Of a stretch of 13,435 nt of DNA, positions 1-6,762 are shown piece by piece. Source of the stretch: Candidatus Roizmanbacteria bacterium (GTDB lineage Bacteria > Patescibacteriota > Microgenomatia > UBA1406 > GWC2-37-13). The first letter of the stretch is position 1, and every line of letters begins with the position of its first letter. The notes under the pieces were generated by a model, which did no database searches, was not told where the DNA came from, and worked only from the letters and a program-made list of their open reading frames with translations. The stretch is from NCBI GenBank assembly GCA_026395475.1, contig JAPLYQ010000077.1, positions 1-13,435 on the forward strand, read 5' to 3'. A program made the position numbers and the translations under genes.

Positions 1-1827
1 AAGAATTTTGACTCCTTCTTTTATTGAATGAGGATGTCTCGCTTGTTCCAAATCCATTACTAAACGAGTTGCATAACTATTACCCTGTTCCTGATTGAGT
101 GTTGTTAGTAAATCTCTACTTTCTGCAGGGAGTGCATCATATGGGATATTTTCCCAAGTTGCTGTTGCCTCTACTGACTTATACTGTCCATCTGGGGTTC
201 TTTGTTGAACTGTTATCTTATATTCTTGACCATCTAAATCAAATAATTTTCCTTCAGGATTCATAGTGAGTGGTCTTCCATCTTTCCCAACCATTCTGAT
301 AATGGCTCCCTCTCCCCCAGACATAAGGTCGCGAAGCATCAGTCGTTTCACACCTTCTGGGCCTTCATTTGCGATATATCTGGCATCTGTCCCTATCGAT
401 TCATAATTAATCGTCCTTGTGCCTTTTTCTTTATCCATTCCAATCCAATTATGACTCTGTTGTTCTGCAATTCGAACAAGAGCTTTATCTTTATTTGTTC
501 TTTCTGTCTCTGCTGTTTCCGCAGTTTTGGCAAGCATTTTACGTTCTAAAATACTTCTTGATTCGTCGATTTGATCAGCAAGTGTATCTTCAACACTCGT
601 TCTTAGGGCGTTGTGCATTCGTTCCTGCAGATCTGCTTTCAGTCTTTCTCCTTGTTGTTGAAGCGCTTCTTGTTCAGGAGTTAATACTTCTGTATGGTTT
701 GCTGTCGATTCAGTTTGCAATGAATGGTGAATGGATGCTAGTTCTGCTTCGACTCCTCCAATAGTTGCACCTCCCGCACGAAAATCTTTCGTGCCATAGA
801 CAGCTCTGTCTACTTCATTAATTATTTGTTCTTGCTCTGAAGTTATGTTAATTGCTCCAAGTGATTTTCTTGCTTCTGCCAAGCGCGCTTCAAGAGCGCT
901 TTTTTGTTCTCCAAGCGCTACCTTATCTCCTGATTTTGCTTTTGATAGCGCATCAATTTCACGCATCTGTGCTTCAATTGAACCCACTTCGGCTTGGAGG
1001 GAATCTCGCTGACGAACATCCCCCGAAGACACACCATTTTGATTAAGAAGAGTGTCAAAAAGTTGCATTCTAGCCTCAGAAACATCTCTCCCCCCTGCAA
1101 ACATTTGTTGTACTTGCTCATCTGTAAGGTCTTTTGCTTTATCACCTAATCGTGCCTTCATGCGATCAATAGTCAGTGTTCTTAGTGATTCCCTTTCTCT
1201 AGAACCTCTATCCTTTTCACCCGCATTTCTAACTGTTTGATCTTCTGGCAATCCCATCGCTTCTCGACTGATTGCTCGCATATTTTGGAGGTAGAGCGAG
1301 CGAACGCGAGGATTTGAACCGAAACTTTCCTCGACAAACACCCTTTGCTGCTCTGGGGTCATTGCCGAGAATCCCGGTATTTCTTGAAAAATATCAAGTT
1401 GGGTCATGCGTCCGACTACATCTTTACGAGTCGTATCAAAATTTTCTATTTTTCTTTGTTTTGCTATTTCTGATGGTTTTTGACCAGTCTTACGAGCCTC
1501 TGCCATCACTTCTGCATAGGTCCCAAATTGACTAGTCTCATCTGCAAGTTTTGGATCGACTTTTTTAAGATGTGTCAATTCTGTTTCGCTCAATGGCCTA
1601 ATACTCCTATCAGCTGATTCTCTGACCGTAGCTGCAGGATCTCTATGTTCTTCATCAAATTTCCGTAGTTGTGCTGCTTGTTCCCTTCCGACGTTAATTT
1701 GCTCAGGAATTGGTTTACTACTTCCTCCCTTTTTTGCATGCACCTCAGGCGAAGGAGCAGTTCTTCGCAATTGAGCTGACGCTTCAATAGAAACTTCTTT
1801 AATTGGTGTTGGCACGTTAACTCCCAT
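1..1827 (-). CDS. Large unrecognised soluble coiled-coil-rich protein (3' end outside window)
   Basis: The frame stays open for 609 codons from ATG 1827 to the window edge, so the protein is at least 609 residues and its C-terminus is missing. I recognise no family. I see no signal peptide and no membrane segment. The sequence is rich in Gln, Glu, Ala, Arg and Lys, and I find no cysteine in the visible part. Residues about 270-330 and 385-455 look like long charged helices or coiled coil. Residues about 505-560 look more globular and beta-rich (GGEGAIIRMVGKDGRPL, then DLDGQEYKITV). The ATG overlaps the stop of the upstream 107-residue gene by 11 nt, which suggests translational coupling in one operon. 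No Shine-Dalgarno sequence is obvious. The reading frame is secure from its length and continuous coding character; the function is unknown. A structural or scaffold role would be a guess. Confidence 0.85.
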   Translation of the reverse strand, partial: MGVNVPTPIKEVSIEASAQLRRTAPSPEVHAKKGGSSKPIPEQINVGREQAAQLRKFDEEHRDPAATVRESADRSIRPLSETELTHLKKVDPKLADETSQFGTYAEVMAEARKTGQKPSEIAKQRKIENFDTTRKDVVGRMTQLDIFQEIPGFSAMTPEQQRVFVEESFGSNPRVRSLYLQNMRAISREAMGLPEDQTVRNAGEKDRGSRERESLRTLTIDRMKARLGDKAKDLTDEQVQQMFAGGRDVSEARMQLFDTLLNQNGVSSGDVRQRDSLQAEVGSIEAQMREIDALSKAKSGDKVALGEQKSALEARLAEARKSLGAINITSEQEQIINEVDRAVYGTKDFRAGGATIGGVEAELASIHHSLQTESTANHTEVLTPEQEALQQQGERLKADLQERMHNALRTSVEDTLADQIDESRSILERKMLAKTAETAETERTNKDKALVRIAEQQSHNWIGMDKEKGTRTINYESIGTDARYIANEGPEGVKRLMLRDLMSGGEGAIIRMVGKDGRPLTMNPEGKLFDLDGQEYKITVQQRTPDGQYKSVEATATWENIPYDALPAESRDLLTTLNQEQGNSYATRLVMDLEQARHPHSIKEGVKIL

Positions 1828-2140
1828 TGGTTATAGATGAATTAGTAAAGGAGCGCAGTTTCTCTTGTAATTGTTCAAGTTTTTGTTTATCTCTATCCGT
1901 AACAGAATCTTGACGTACTAGTATATGTCCTTTTTGAAAACTGGGATATTTTTTTGCCAATTCTTCGGTAAATAGGAGTAGCTCTCCTCGCGAATCTATT
2001 TGCTTCATGTTTCGATCAATAAGGTAGGCTGAATTTTCAGAGTCTTCAACGGTAAGTTCACCCGATTCCAAACCATACAACATACAATCCTTCAAAACAA
2101 CATATGTCTTTTGTATTAAGTCGGTTAATTGTGGATTCAT
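1817..2140 (-). CDS. Hypothetical 107-residue protein, first gene of the left operon
   Basis: The product is a soluble, mostly helical, acidic protein of 107 residues that I do not recognise. It begins MNPQLTDLIQKTYVVLKDC, has a central YLIDRNMKQIDSRGELLLF stretch, and ends in a Gln/Lys-rich helix and a Ser/Asn-rich tail. I chose ATG 2140; an in-frame TTG at 2164 would add eight residues, but it lies only 2 nt from the TATAAT box at 2167-2172 and so probably upstream of the transcription start. The last 11 nt overlap the start of the large downstream gene, so the two are probably co-expressed and may work together. No Shine-Dalgarno sequence is seen. Confidence 0.7.
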   Translation of the reverse strand: MNPQLTDLIQKTYVVLKDCMLYGLESGELTVEDSENSAYLIDRNMKQIDSRGELLLFTEELAKKYPSFQKGHILVRQDSVTDRDKQKLEQLQEKLRSFTNSSITNGS

Positions 2141-2166
2141 GTCAACAGTATTTAATATAGGCAATA

Positions 2167-2172
2167 ATTATA
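2167..2172 (-). promoter_or_regulatory. TATAAT -10 box for the left operon
   Basis: A perfect TATAAT on the minus strand lies 26 nt before ATG 2140, which gives an expected 5' leader of about 20 nt. No good -35 element is visible at 17 nt spacing, so this rests on the -10 match and its position. Confidence 0.45.
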
Positions 2173-2246
2173 TGTTTCGCAATAGGTATTAATGGCACTA
2201 ACGTTAAAAAATACACAACAAATACACATGTTAGACCGACACAATC

Positions 2247-2255
2247 TGATATACT
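2247..2255 (+). promoter_or_regulatory. Extended -10 (TGATATACT) before the zinc-ribbon/FN3 membrane protein gene
   Basis: TGATATACT matches an extended -10. It ends 10 nt before ATG 2266, so transcription would start within a few bases of the start codon. The same nine bases precede the gene at 5084. No clear -35 is seen. Confidence 0.5.
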
Positions 2256-2265
2256 ATTGTTTTCT

Positions 2266-3069
2266 ATGGCAGAAAAAGCAAAACCATCATTTCTCGAGCG
2301 AGTCTCAAAAACAGCATTTTGGGGTGGAGCCCTGGTGGGTTTGCGATTAATTGCTGTCAATCTTTTTTCCATTGCTGCGGCTGATGCACTTACCACAGGT
2401 GTATTTATCGGTGGTGCAGTCGGCGGAACAATCTATCTCATAAATAAACTAGCTCACAGAGCATCCCTCACTCAGAATTCAGCACGTATTCTTACAGAAG
2501 AAGCACAGGGACAATACGTATTGGGAAATCAAAAGGTGTGTCCAAAAGATAAGAGTGTGCTTCTAGAAAAAGTTGATGCAACACTCCCAAAGAATACTAT
2601 CCTTCTGGAATGTCCATCCTGTGAAGGAATTTTTGCATATCCAGATGATTTGCTTAAATATAAAGGGATTAAAGGGGCACAACCGCTTGCAGCAGGTGCA
2701 TTTAAACTCCTACCAGCACCAAAATCTTTGTTTATGTTAGCATCATTTGCGGTTCTTTCTATCGCGGTATTACTCAACACAGGAAGTTTTTCTTCCAATA
2801 CGCGAGCAGAAAAGGTTATTGGAAAAGTGTATCTTAACACAGCAGGTTCCCTCCTATCGGTAAGTTTCAAAACGCAGGTGTCAGAGACCTCTACAATAAT
2901 TTTTTATGATGAGAAAAGAATAGAGACAGGACGATACATCATTTCTTCTGAACCAAAAACAGTACATGTAGGCACAATACGAGGGTTTGATAAAAATAGA
3001 GATGTGTTTTACGCAATTCAGTTTTCAAAAACCTCGACTCCTATCTCTGAAGTGCAATTGGAGAAATAA
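2266..3069 (+). CDS. Membrane protein with zinc-ribbon-like segment and FN3-like C-terminal domain
   Basis: The protein has 267 residues from ATG 2266; an upstream in-frame TTG at 2257 would add three more. Two hydrophobic segments lie at about 17-39 and 43-60, and a third at about 153-172. Between them, residues 91-130 read CPKDKSVLL, then LECPSCEGIFAYPDDL. This has the spacing of the zf-TFIIB type of zinc ribbon (Cys92, Cys116, Cys119), with Asp95 where a second Cys often stands. After the third membrane segment, residues about 186-255 form a beta-rich domain whose pattern (SVSFKTQVSETSTIIFYDE, later TVHVGTIRGFDKNRDVFYAI) resembles FN3-like domains. I infer a cytoplasmic metal-binding or redox-sensitive part and an exterior C-terminal domain. 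The exact function is unknown. It is convergent with the GalT-like gene. Confidence 0.75.
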   Translation: MAEKAKPSFLERVSKTAFWGGALVGLRLIAVNLFSIAAADALTTGVFIGGAVGGTIYLINKLAHRASLTQNSARILTEEAQGQYVLGNQKVCPKDKSVLLEKVDATLPKNTILLECPSCEGIFAYPDDLLKYKGIKGAQPLAAGAFKLLPAPKSLFMLASFAVLSIAVLLNTGSFSSNTRAEKVIGKVYLNTAGSLLSVSFKTQVSETSTIIFYDEKRIETGRYIISSEPKTVHVGTIRGFDKNRDVFYAIQFSKTSTPISEVQLEK

Positions 3070-3091
3070 AATACACCTACCTACTGATAAG

Positions 3092-3127
3092 GATTCTTCG
3101 TATGTAATGTGAGTCACTCAGAATGAC
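3092..3127 (+). repeat. Extragenic short repeat, copy A (36 nt)
   Basis: It begins GATTCTTCG and ends CTCAGAATGAC, with a variable middle containing TATGTAATG. ATTCT near one end can pair with AGAAT near the other, so it can fold as an imperfect hairpin. It sits between the convergent membrane-protein and GalT-like genes and could end transcription from both sides. Copies B and C have exactly the same length and ends. Confidence 0.75.
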
Positions 3128-3135
3128 AAGATAGT

Positions 3136-4020
3136 TTAATTGCTTTTTTGTTTTAGTTTATTCAAAATACCGACAATTTTACTTTCTATTCCCCTTAGCT
3201 CTAGAGATGCCTCCGCAGGATCAACAATATTCACGTTTAGTCCTGTCCCCAACTCAAATCCGGCTCGATGCACAAAGCGAGGAATAATACGAAGATACCA
3301 TTCATGTCCTGGATATATATAGTAATTATAGGCAAAGTCCATGTCGGTCAATTGATGACCGTCAAATATTTTTTTCAACTGCTTCAAAGTCTGACTCATG
3401 AGGACTGCCATCTCATCAAGTTGTTCATTATCTAAATCTCCAAACTTCGCCTTTCCATTTTTAGGAGCGATCCAAACTTCGTATGGCCACTGTGAGAAGT
3501 CGGGGCAATAGGTCGTGAAATACTTTGTATCTTGTACAACATTGTTGAGCGGCTCCTTTGCAAGAGTGTCTAAGTTGATTTGGCCTGGAATGACCACAAG
3601 TTGTGCGTGAGGATGCTTAATTGAGGCTCCCGCATGCTCTCCGCTGTTACAGAAGATAAGTACCTGCCCCATCTTGCGATAGTAGTTAAACCGTTCTTTG
3701 TATGTTTGTAAAATAAGACTTATTTGTTTCTCTGTGAGATTTTCGATATTTTTTTCATGATTAGGCGAGTGGATAATAACTTCATGATAATCAGTGATGG
3801 GATATTTATTCGTTATGACACGAACTTTCCATCCCGGTTTATTAACGTCTCCCTTGCCGATACGAAATACTTCAGTTGGAGTTAATGACTCATTTTTTTC
3901 ACAGAAAGCACATACTTCTTTCTTTCCTTTTTTCTTCCCTGTTTGTTCAGGACGTGCTAATCGTTGTGAGGCGATAATAACCCAACGGTGTGAAATGACA
4001 TCTGGAACATATTTTGACAT
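3136..4020 (-). CDS. galT: GalT-like galactose-1-phosphate uridylyltransferase (HIT superfamily)
   Basis: The 294-residue protein has the GalT layout. GalT transfers UMP between UDP-glucose and galactose-1-phosphate (Leloir pathway, cytoplasm). Cys37 and Cys40 (CAFC) match the first zinc pair, His88 (NHEKN) the third ligand, and NSGEHAGASIKHPHAQ at 125-140 is the catalytic block. By comparison with E. coli GalT, His136 would bind zinc and His138 would be the nucleophile that carries the UMP, with Gln140 beside it. The C-terminal AGFELGTGLNVN block is typical of the shorter GalT-like proteins; HPHAQ replaces the HPHGQ of E. coli. Related enzymes use other sugar-1-phosphates or ADP-glucose, so the exact substrate is not proven. 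It starts at ATG 4020, 6 nt after a TATAGT box. No other Leloir gene lies nearby. Confidence 0.85.
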   Translation of the reverse strand: MSKYVPDVISHRWVIIASQRLARPEQTGKKKGKKEVCAFCEKNESLTPTEVFRIGKGDVNKPGWKVRVITNKYPITDYHEVIIHSPNHEKNIENLTEKQISLILQTYKERFNYYRKMGQVLIFCNSGEHAGASIKHPHAQLVVIPGQINLDTLAKEPLNNVVQDTKYFTTYCPDFSQWPYEVWIAPKNGKAKFGDLDNEQLDEMAVLMSQTLKQLKKIFDGHQLTDMDFAYNYYIYPGHEWYLRIIPRFVHRAGFELGTGLNVNIVDPAEASLELRGIESKIVGILNKLKQKSN

Positions 4021-4026
4021 ACTTTC

Positions 4027-4035
4027 ACTATAACA
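4027..4035 (-). promoter_or_regulatory. Extended -10 (TGTTATAGT) of the GalT-like gene
   Basis: On the minus strand TGTTATAGT ends 6 nt before ATG 4020, which predicts a leaderless transcript. It lies inside the 45-nt gap to the four-helix-bundle gene, so galT can be transcribed independently of it. Confidence 0.5.
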
Positions 4036-4043
4036 AAATTAAA

Positions 4044-4058
4044 GATCAAAAATCAAAT
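4044..4058 (+). repeat. AT-rich inverted repeat, arm downstream of the four-helix-bundle gene
   Basis: This arm contains ATCAAAAATCAAA (4045-4057), whose exact reverse complement occurs at 4445-4457, so the four-helix-bundle coding region is bracketed by inverted arms. Both arms sit in longer stretches of similar AAATCAAA-type sequence. Confidence 0.6.
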
Positions 4059-4065
4059 ATTAAAA

Positions 4066-4437
4066 TTATTTCTTACCTTTAAGAGTAAGAATGCTTGAAG
4101 CGAATATATTTGAAATTTCAATCAATTCTTGTAACTGACTTGAGGCATTAACTTGTGGAAATTTTCCAGTATCGCGAAGTAATTCTATCCATACTTTTGA
4201 TTCATTAGCTGATTTCAGACTTATTTCAAAGTATTTTATGAAATCTTTTCTACTTGATGCAGATTGACCTTCTGTATAATTTGCCAATATACTAGTAGAA
4301 CTGCGGACAAGTTGATTGATTAGTATTTTTGAAGTTGTGTCGTAAGGAATGGTTCCAAGATATTTTATTAGGACAAGCACAAACCTGTACAGCCTCTCTT
4401 TGAACTCATATTTAAATTTTGATTTGTCATTTTGCAT
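4066..4437 (-). CDS. Four-helix-bundle protein of the S23/IVP family
   Basis: The protein has 123 residues if started at ATG 4437 (MQNDKSKFKYEF); an upstream ATG at 4476 would add 13 residues encoded mostly by the flanking repeat. The family hallmarks are present: INQLVRSSTSILANYTEGQSASSR at about residues 38-61 (residue 1 = Met encoded at 4437), then DFIKYFEISLKSANESK, then a C-terminal ISNIFASSILTLKGKK. The family is known from proteins encoded in intervening sequences of 23S rRNA and from free-standing genes; it folds as a helical bundle. The bacteriophage accessory protein Avd is a structural relative. No rRNA and no reverse transcriptase lie in this window, so this is a free-standing copy. 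Its role is unknown; nucleic-acid binding is a common inference. The inverted AT-rich flanks suggest it may have moved as a cassette. Confidence 0.85.
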   Translation of the reverse strand: MQNDKSKFKYEFKERLYRFVLVLIKYLGTIPYDTTSKILINQLVRSSTSILANYTEGQSASSRKDFIKYFEISLKSANESKVWIELLRDTGKFPQVNASSQLQELIEISNIFASSILTLKGKK

Positions 4438-4444
4438 TTTGATC

Positions 4445-4457
4445 TTTGATTTTTGAT
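4445..4457 (-). repeat. AT-rich inverted repeat, arm upstream of the four-helix-bundle gene
   Basis: TTTGATTTTTGAT on the plus strand is the exact reverse complement of the arm at 4045-4057. It lies between the two possible start codons of the four-helix-bundle gene (4476 and 4437) and continues into a looser repeat of CAAA-type units. Translating it yields a low-complexity Lys/Gln/Ser stretch, which argues for the start at 4437. Confidence 0.6.
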
Positions 4458-4493
4458 ATATAATCTCATAGTACATGATTGCATATTTTAATA

Positions 4494-4521
4494 TTACATG
4501 CTACATGTTACCTGTCACATG
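4494..4521 (+). repeat. Four-unit 7-nt tandem repeat covering the pth start codon
   Basis: The four units are TTACATG, CTACATG, TTACCTG and TCACATG, directly joined. The last unit supplies the pth start codon at 4519. The first unit carries an in-frame ATG at 4498; the second unit's ATG is out of frame. A gain or loss of one unit would shift the upstream start relative to pth. Confidence 0.75.
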
Positions 4522-5058
4522 AAACTTATTGTGGGCTTAGGCAATCCTGGAGACAAATATAAAGGAAACCGCCATAGTGTGGGATTTATGTTTGTGGACT
4601 ATCTCGCAAAGGACTCCCTCTTTAAACGTGATAAATATCTCCTATCAGATGTCTGTGAAATGAATAAGGATATTGTATTTGTAAAGCCCCAAACCTATAT
4701 GAATAAATCAGGAGATGCTGTTGCTGCTTGTATCAAACGCTATTCCATTGAGGACACAAAGAATAATCTTATTGTTATTCACGATGATCTTGATATTCCT
4801 TTTGGAAAGTTTAAAATCCAACTGCAAGGGCCAAAACAACACAATGGTCTGACCGATATTCAGAATAAACTCAGAACAATGGATTTTATTCGCATTCGAA
4901 TTGGAGTAGATAATAGACCTCTGGAAAACAGAATGAATGGTGAAGAATATGTCTTGCAAAACTTTACAGAAGAAGAAAAACCTCAGCTTCCAGAATTGTT
5001 TAAAAAAATAGATATTAGATTTAAGGCGTTCCTGCAGTCCGAAAACAATTGCAGTTGA
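4519..5058 (+). CDS. pth: Peptidyl-tRNA hydrolase
   Basis: Pth cleaves the ester bond of peptidyl-tRNA released from stalled ribosomes and is a cytoplasmic housekeeping enzyme. The protein is 179 residues, close to the usual length. The N-terminus MKLIVGLGNPGDKY is the family signature; Asn9 and His19 match the catalytic Asn10 and His20 of E. coli Pth. KPQTYMNKSG, HDDLDIPFGK (the Asp that assists catalysis) and HNGL follow in the expected order. The usual TRHN is NRHS here. I chose ATG 4519 because it starts the conserved sequence; ATG 4498 would add MLHVTCH, encoded by the heptamer repeat. The stop is TGA. A TTTAAT at 4487-4492 could act as a -10, and the gene is divergent from the four-helix-bundle gene. 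Confidence 0.93.
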   Translation: MKLIVGLGNPGDKYKGNRHSVGFMFVDYLAKDSLFKRDKYLLSDVCEMNKDIVFVKPQTYMNKSGDAVAACIKRYSIEDTKNNLIVIHDDLDIPFGKFKIQLQGPKQHNGLTDIQNKLRTMDFIRIRIGVDNRPLENRMNGEEYVLQNFTEEEKPQLPELFKKIDIRFKAFLQSENNCS

Positions 5059-5077
5059 AATCATGATTTGATATACT
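5049..5077 (+). promoter_or_regulatory. Promoter of the DNPH1-like/RHH gene (TTGCAG, 17 nt, TATACT)
   Basis: An extended -10 TGATATACT (5069-5077) ends 6 nt before ATG 5084, so transcription should begin at or next to the start codon. TTGCAG at 5049-5054 is a weak -35 at exactly 17 nt spacing. It overlaps the 3' end of pth, which suggests separate transcription of the two genes. Confidence 0.5.
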
Positions 5078-5083
5078 CAGTGT

Positions 5084-5656
5084 ATGAAAATATTTTTTAC
5101 AGCATCACTGCGCGGACAGGAAGATTATGGAAAGCATTATAAAAAAATCTTTTCGTTAATCGAAGATTTAGGATATGTAAGTCTTGATGATGAAATTCTC
5201 AAATTAACTCCAAGTTACTACGATAATATTCAAAAACAAGGAAGAGATGCTTATGTAGATTTGTATGAAAGAAAGATAAAAAAACTACAAACTGCAGATA
5301 TCTGTATTTTCGAATGTACACTCCCAAGTTTATCTATTGGATATTTAATTCAAAAAGCATTAGATTTTAACAAACCTGTTGTTATTTTGTATCTTAATGA
5401 TAATACACCACAATTTATTTCTGGTATAAACGAAGATAAGCTTATTGTAAAAAAATATACTGAAGCAACTCTCACACAAGTTGTGAATAGCGCATTTGAG
5501 GAAGCAAAACATTTACAAGATAAGCGTTTTAATTTCTTTATTAGTCCAGATTTACTTACCTATCTTGAGAAAGCAAGTAAAAAAGAGGGTATTACTAAAT
5601 CTACCTTTATAAGGAATCTCCTCTTGGCTCATAGAAGAAAGAATCATGATGATTAA
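5084..5656 (+). CDS. DNPH1/nucleoside deoxyribosyltransferase-like domain fused to ribbon-helix-helix domain
   Basis: The protein has 190 residues in two parts. Residues 1-105 resemble DNPH1 (Rcl) and nucleoside 2-deoxyribosyltransferases: FFTASLRG at the N-terminus, LQTADICIFECTLPS at 69-82, then SIGYLIQKALDFNKPV at 84-99. Human and rat DNPH1 have a very similar PSLGVGYELGRA block, whose Glu is the nucleophile of N-glycosidic bond cleavage. Here that position is Leu88, so ordinary hydrolase activity is doubtful. Residues about 149-183 (RFNFFISPDLLTYL, then KSTFIRNLLLAHR) look like a ribbon-helix-helix DNA-binding domain. I infer a DNA-binding regulator that may sense a nucleotide. I recall similar fusions annotated in candidate-phylum genomes but cannot check. 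It converges with the methyltransferase gene, with 8 nt between stops. Confidence 0.7.
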   Translation: MKIFFTASLRGQEDYGKHYKKIFSLIEDLGYVSLDDEILKLTPSYYDNIQKQGRDAYVDLYERKIKKLQTADICIFECTLPSLSIGYLIQKALDFNKPVVILYLNDNTPQFISGINEDKLIVKKYTEATLTQVVNSAFEEAKHLQDKRFNFFISPDLLTYLEKASKKEGITKSTFIRNLLLAHRRKNHDD

Positions 5657-5664
5657 AATTCTTT

Positions 5665-6573
5665 TTACTCGCAGATGATCCATGCTTGAAGATTTTGGTG
5701 AAGCTTCGTTTTAGTATCAAATCCATACCATTTGATTTGTTTTACTTTAAATCCTGCCGCATGTAATAGGGACTTCCACTCTGAAATTGTCTTAAAGTTA
5801 AATGGCAAATCCATATTCTCTATGCCGTGCGCAAGAACATTCCCAAAAAAATCTACAATCACAAGAGCGTGGAGTTGACTTACATTTCCTAATCTAATAT
5901 ATTCTCTTAATAAGGAGTCATTCTCCAAAATATTTCCCTCAAGAAAATCTTCCTCAGTTACCCCATATATATCTTCTTTTATGATGATTCTTTTTGATAT
6001 TTTTCTTAGTTTCGATAAGACTGGAAGTAAATCTTCATTATTGATATGGTGAAAAACCGTCTTGACTATTGTTGAGCCAAACTTCTTTGATTCAAACGGA
6101 ACTGAGTCAGGTTTTTCCATTTTGATAAAGGGAATATGAGCAGCTATCTGATCTCTACAATCAAGCACATCAGTGCTATGAACGTCTATGTTGTTTTTCT
6201 GTAATTCAATAGAGAAATATCCCCCATTGCTCCCAAAGTCTAGAACATTACCTTTTATGTGTTCCTTACAATATTCAAAATCTACTTTTGAGCGTATCTG
6301 AAGTTTATAATTTCGATATAAAATGGGAAACCAGGAATTTTTACCAGTAGTTTGAAAGATCTTTTTATGAATCTCAGAAATAAGTGAGTGAAAATTACGC
6401 TTATTCCCTTTTTTGGCAATTTTTTGCAAAAGATTGAGTGTTGTATTTACTATTCTTACAGCTTCATCTTCATATGAAACAAATATGGAGGAATAGCTTT
6501 TTAACAAAGCCCTTCTTAAGAAGTCAACCGCCTTTTGATCACGCAAGGCTTCCTTGATAATTTCTTGATTCAT
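5665..6573 (-). CDS. Class I SAM-dependent methyltransferase
   Basis: The protein has 302 residues. A Rossmann-type methyltransferase core starts near residue 107: VLDFGSNGGYF at 110-120 is motif I (SAM binding), STDVLD at 133-138 ends strand 2, and IVKTVFHHINN at 169-179 is the motif IV region, followed by the methyltransferase-like helix ending at 190. The C-terminus AAGFKVKQIKWYGFDT fits the last strands. The first 100 residues are helical with no recognised domain, and residues 200-260 are an insertion. The substrate cannot be read from the sequence; the divergent glycosyltransferase pair suggests a glycan, lipid or small-molecule acceptor, but this is context only. ATG 6573 lies 8 nt after an extended -10. 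Confidence 0.8.
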   Translation of the reverse strand: MNQEIIKEALRDQKAVDFLRRALLKSYSSIFVSYEDEAVRIVNTTLNLLQKIAKKGNKRNFHSLISEIHKKIFQTTGKNSWFPILYRNYKLQIRSKVDFEYCKEHIKGNVLDFGSNGGYFSIELQKNNIDVHSTDVLDCRDQIAAHIPFIKMEKPDSVPFESKKFGSTIVKTVFHHINNEDLLPVLSKLRKISKRIIIKEDIYGVTEEDFLEGNILENDSLLREYIRLGNVSQLHALVIVDFFGNVLAHGIENMDLPFNFKTISEWKSLLHAAGFKVKQIKWYGFDTKTKLHQNLQAWIICE

Positions 6574-6581
6574 AAGTGTTA

Positions 6582-6590
6582 ATTATACCA
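6582..6590 (-). promoter_or_regulatory. Extended -10 (TGGTATAAT) of the methyltransferase gene
   Basis: On the minus strand TGGTATAAT ends 8 nt before ATG 6573, which predicts an almost leaderless mRNA. The divergent glycosyltransferase operon uses the same nine bases. No convincing -35 is visible. Confidence 0.55.
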
Positions 6591-6608
6591 TATTTTTTAA
6601 CTATTATA

Positions 6609-6625
6609 GGCTAAAATATTTAGCC
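6609..6625. repeat. Inverted repeat in the divergent intergenic region
   Basis: GGCTAAA and TTTAGCC are perfect inverted arms around ATA. The right arm overlaps TTAGCCTC, which occurs twice (6620-6627 and 6630-6637). It lies between the divergent methyltransferase and glycosyltransferase promoters and could be an operator, but no matching regulator is evident here. It has no T run. Confidence 0.35.
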
Positions 6626-6762
6626 TCGATTAGCCTCAGTTTTGATTTGCATGCTCTCAATGCTCAAAAAAACAATAAAGACAATGCTCTTCAGCTAAAA
6701 TTCAACTCATTTCCCTTAATATGAATAAGATTGAGTACTTGTTAGTTGATTAATACAAAATT

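Noticed and set aside
417..1787. Several open frames of 60-115 codons on both strands inside the left-edge gene
   Set aside because: They overlap a continuous 609-codon frame, have low-complexity Leu/Phe/Ser-rich translations and lack promoters.
4066..4476. Four-helix-bundle protein as a ribosomal protein, or as part of a diversity-generating retroelement
   Set aside because: The S23 name comes from 23S rRNA intervening sequences, not from ribosome structure; no rRNA, reverse transcriptase or template repeat is visible here.
5056..5058. UGA recoding as in Gracilibacteria/Absconditabacteria
   Set aside because: TGA ends pth at the expected protein length; reading through gives unrelated residues, and other genes have no internal TGA.
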